From positions 11,084,474-11,148,473 of the forward strand of contig OZ007571.1 of the NCBI GenBank assembly GCA_963931925.1: a DNA stretch of 64,000 nucleotides, in the 5' to 3' direction. Below are positions 62,722-64,000 of this stretch, piece after piece (within the stretch, counting starts at the first letter, position 1; each line of letters starts with the position of its first letter). The notes under the pieces were generated by a model. The model was not told the DNA's origin, did not search any database, and saw nothing but the letters and a program-made list of their open reading frames with translations. The stretch is from Onchidella celtica. Lineage: Eukaryota > Mollusca > Gastropoda > Systellommatophora > Onchidiidae. The translations under genes and the position numbers were made by a program.

Positions 62722-62914
62722 TTTTTCTGGAAAAGGTTTGTGACAACAGTCGGGGCGGGGAGATTCGCCAGACCGAGGAAATGACACACGACAAGAACAG
62801 CAAATTTCCTGCCGCTGGTTGGCAAACAAACTGGCTGAAGGACATCTTTGCCCAGCAAGACACAGCCATCGTTATGTCGGTACTGGCCATCGTCGTCAAG
62901 GACGCATGTTGCTA
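62722..62914 (+). CDS. Possible exon of an unidentified gene
   Basis: Between a pyrimidine-containing stretch ending AAAAG and a stop at about 62912 runs an open stretch with balanced codon use: VCDNSRGGEIRQTEEM, then FPAAGWQTNWLKDIF and TAIVMSVLAIVV, ending DACC. The composition looks more protein-like than neighbouring frames, and AAG|GTAGCT just past the stop resembles a donor site. I do not recognise the protein; there is no neighbouring exon that I can join and no clear start. It may be chance. Confidence 0.22.
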
Positions 62915-62974
62915 AGGTAGCTCAAATGTGTGATGGAAAGTGAGTGTGGTTTTTCTTTCCTCCCACAAAGCCTG

Positions 62975-63060
62975 CACCCTGTGCCCTGTGCTCTGTGCCC
63001 TGCGCCCTGTGCCCTGCGCCTTGTGCCCTGTGCCTCGTGCCCTGTACCCTTTGCCCTGTC
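62975..63060. repeat. 7-bp minisatellite (GCCCTGT)n
   Basis: About 12 units of GCCCTGT/GCCCTGC/GCTCTGT. Translation gives Cys/Pro-rich peptides on both strands, which are not credible genes. Confidence 0.88.
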
Positions 63061-64000
63061 CTCTTCAAAATGCGCCTTCGAAATAGAAATTTGCGTTTTC
63101 GTTTTCTTTTATAAAAAAAACTGTGGTAACCTGTTGCAAATTTACAATACAAATAATCATATATAACACATGGCAGGTACGCAAGCCGGAAGATATACCA
63201 CACAGTACACCAACACAAGTAGTATTATTTTCAAAAGGAAAATTTACCGTGTGTTCCATTCATGACAGAAAACGTCCATTTCCAAGCTGTCATTAATACT
63301 CGTACATCTACTTGTTGGTAAGAGAGGAACCAAAATGTTTTTCGGCTTTTCCATCACAATAGGTTAATAATTTATTTCGCTCATTATCTTGGTGTGAATT
63401 AGCTGAATTGTAGCCATTCGTTGTTTCACTGGTAAACGTAATCAATTTGTAGGAGATCACTTACATAGTTTGTTGATGACCTCTCTTCCGAATACGTCAT
63501 CAAATATATTTATATTACTGTGATAAACTGCCATGACAAGCAATAAAATTGTCAAACATAATCATATTGTGCCTTTTGTGTCCATTTTGCATAGCATTTA
63601 CAGTTGCCCATTTGTGTGATTTGAGGTCTTTATTTTAGGAGGTTCGCTGCCCTTGGCATTTACACCTCACTTTACTTGTTTTATTATTTCTTGTTCTGGC
63701 GGGGGGGGGGGGGTGGGGGGGGGGGAGATGATATGGATAAATTTTAATCTATTAATTTTGCCCATTTGTGTACAAAATTAAGGCATCTTTATGTTTTTTT
63801 TTCTTTCGTCGGTACCTTCGTTTATCTCCCCCCCCCCCTTCCTCTCTTTTCTCTTTCAGCCCCAGCTCCCCCCTCCCCCCCCCCCCACCTCTCTCTGTAA
63901 CAACCCTTTGGCACAAACTCAGAAATTTCGACCTTGTATATCCCTTATCGGGGATTCAGGAAGAGATTTGGCTATGATCGTTTGACTAACCAAGACAAGG

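Overview
The window looks like nuclear DNA from a marine invertebrate, most likely a mollusc and possibly a gastropod. That is an inference from several observations: one spliced host gene with small exons and introns of about 0.3-1.2 kb, dense CT/GA, TATC/GATA and GACA microsatellites, many poly-C/poly-G tracts, tRNA-derived SINEs with A/T-rich tails, and a rich set of short inverted-repeat elements. No bacterial-style gene clusters, CRISPR arrays, rRNA genes or intact tRNA genes were seen. A 200-base run of N (4987-5186) is an assembly gap.

Layout. 1-27 kb is gene-poor and repeat-rich: simple-sequence arrays, SINEs, LINE relics (notably 9567-10370), four copies of a 270-320 bp inverted-repeat element that carries TACGTA motifs, a solo LTR (20092-21287) and a 12-copy 39-bp minisatellite. 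27675-34253 is a complete-looking LTR retrotransposon with 603-bp LTRs, a TAGTT target duplication and a tRNA-Pro-type primer site. 34.3-44.1 kb is again non-coding, with a foldback/tandem repeat, a long polypyrimidine tract and a LINE relic on the minus strand.

44142-52819 on the minus strand is the one host gene I can assemble with confidence. It has nine coding exons, all with GT-AG junctions and consistent phase, and encodes a 581-residue protein with the SH2 / coiled-coil linker / SH2 layout of a class IA PI3-kinase regulatory subunit (short p55/p50-like form without SH3 or RhoGAP domains). Its introns carry a SINE and two hAT-like MITEs. From 53 to 64 kb there is intergenic DNA with another hAT-like MITE, a second solo LTR of the same family as the first (54652-55770), a weaker LTR candidate (57183-58005), and one unassigned exon-like open stretch near 62.7-62.9 kb.

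The most interesting object is the retrotransposon. Its reverse transcriptase and RNase H are of Ty3/Gypsy type, but the integrase lies upstream of the reverse transcriptase, which is the Ty1/copia-like order known from the Gmr1 group. Its Gag also contains a segment resembling the vertebrate SCAN domain, which is thought to descend from a Gmr1-like Gag. The element is recent (the LTRs differ at about 4 of 603 positions) but looks broken, with about one break in pol.
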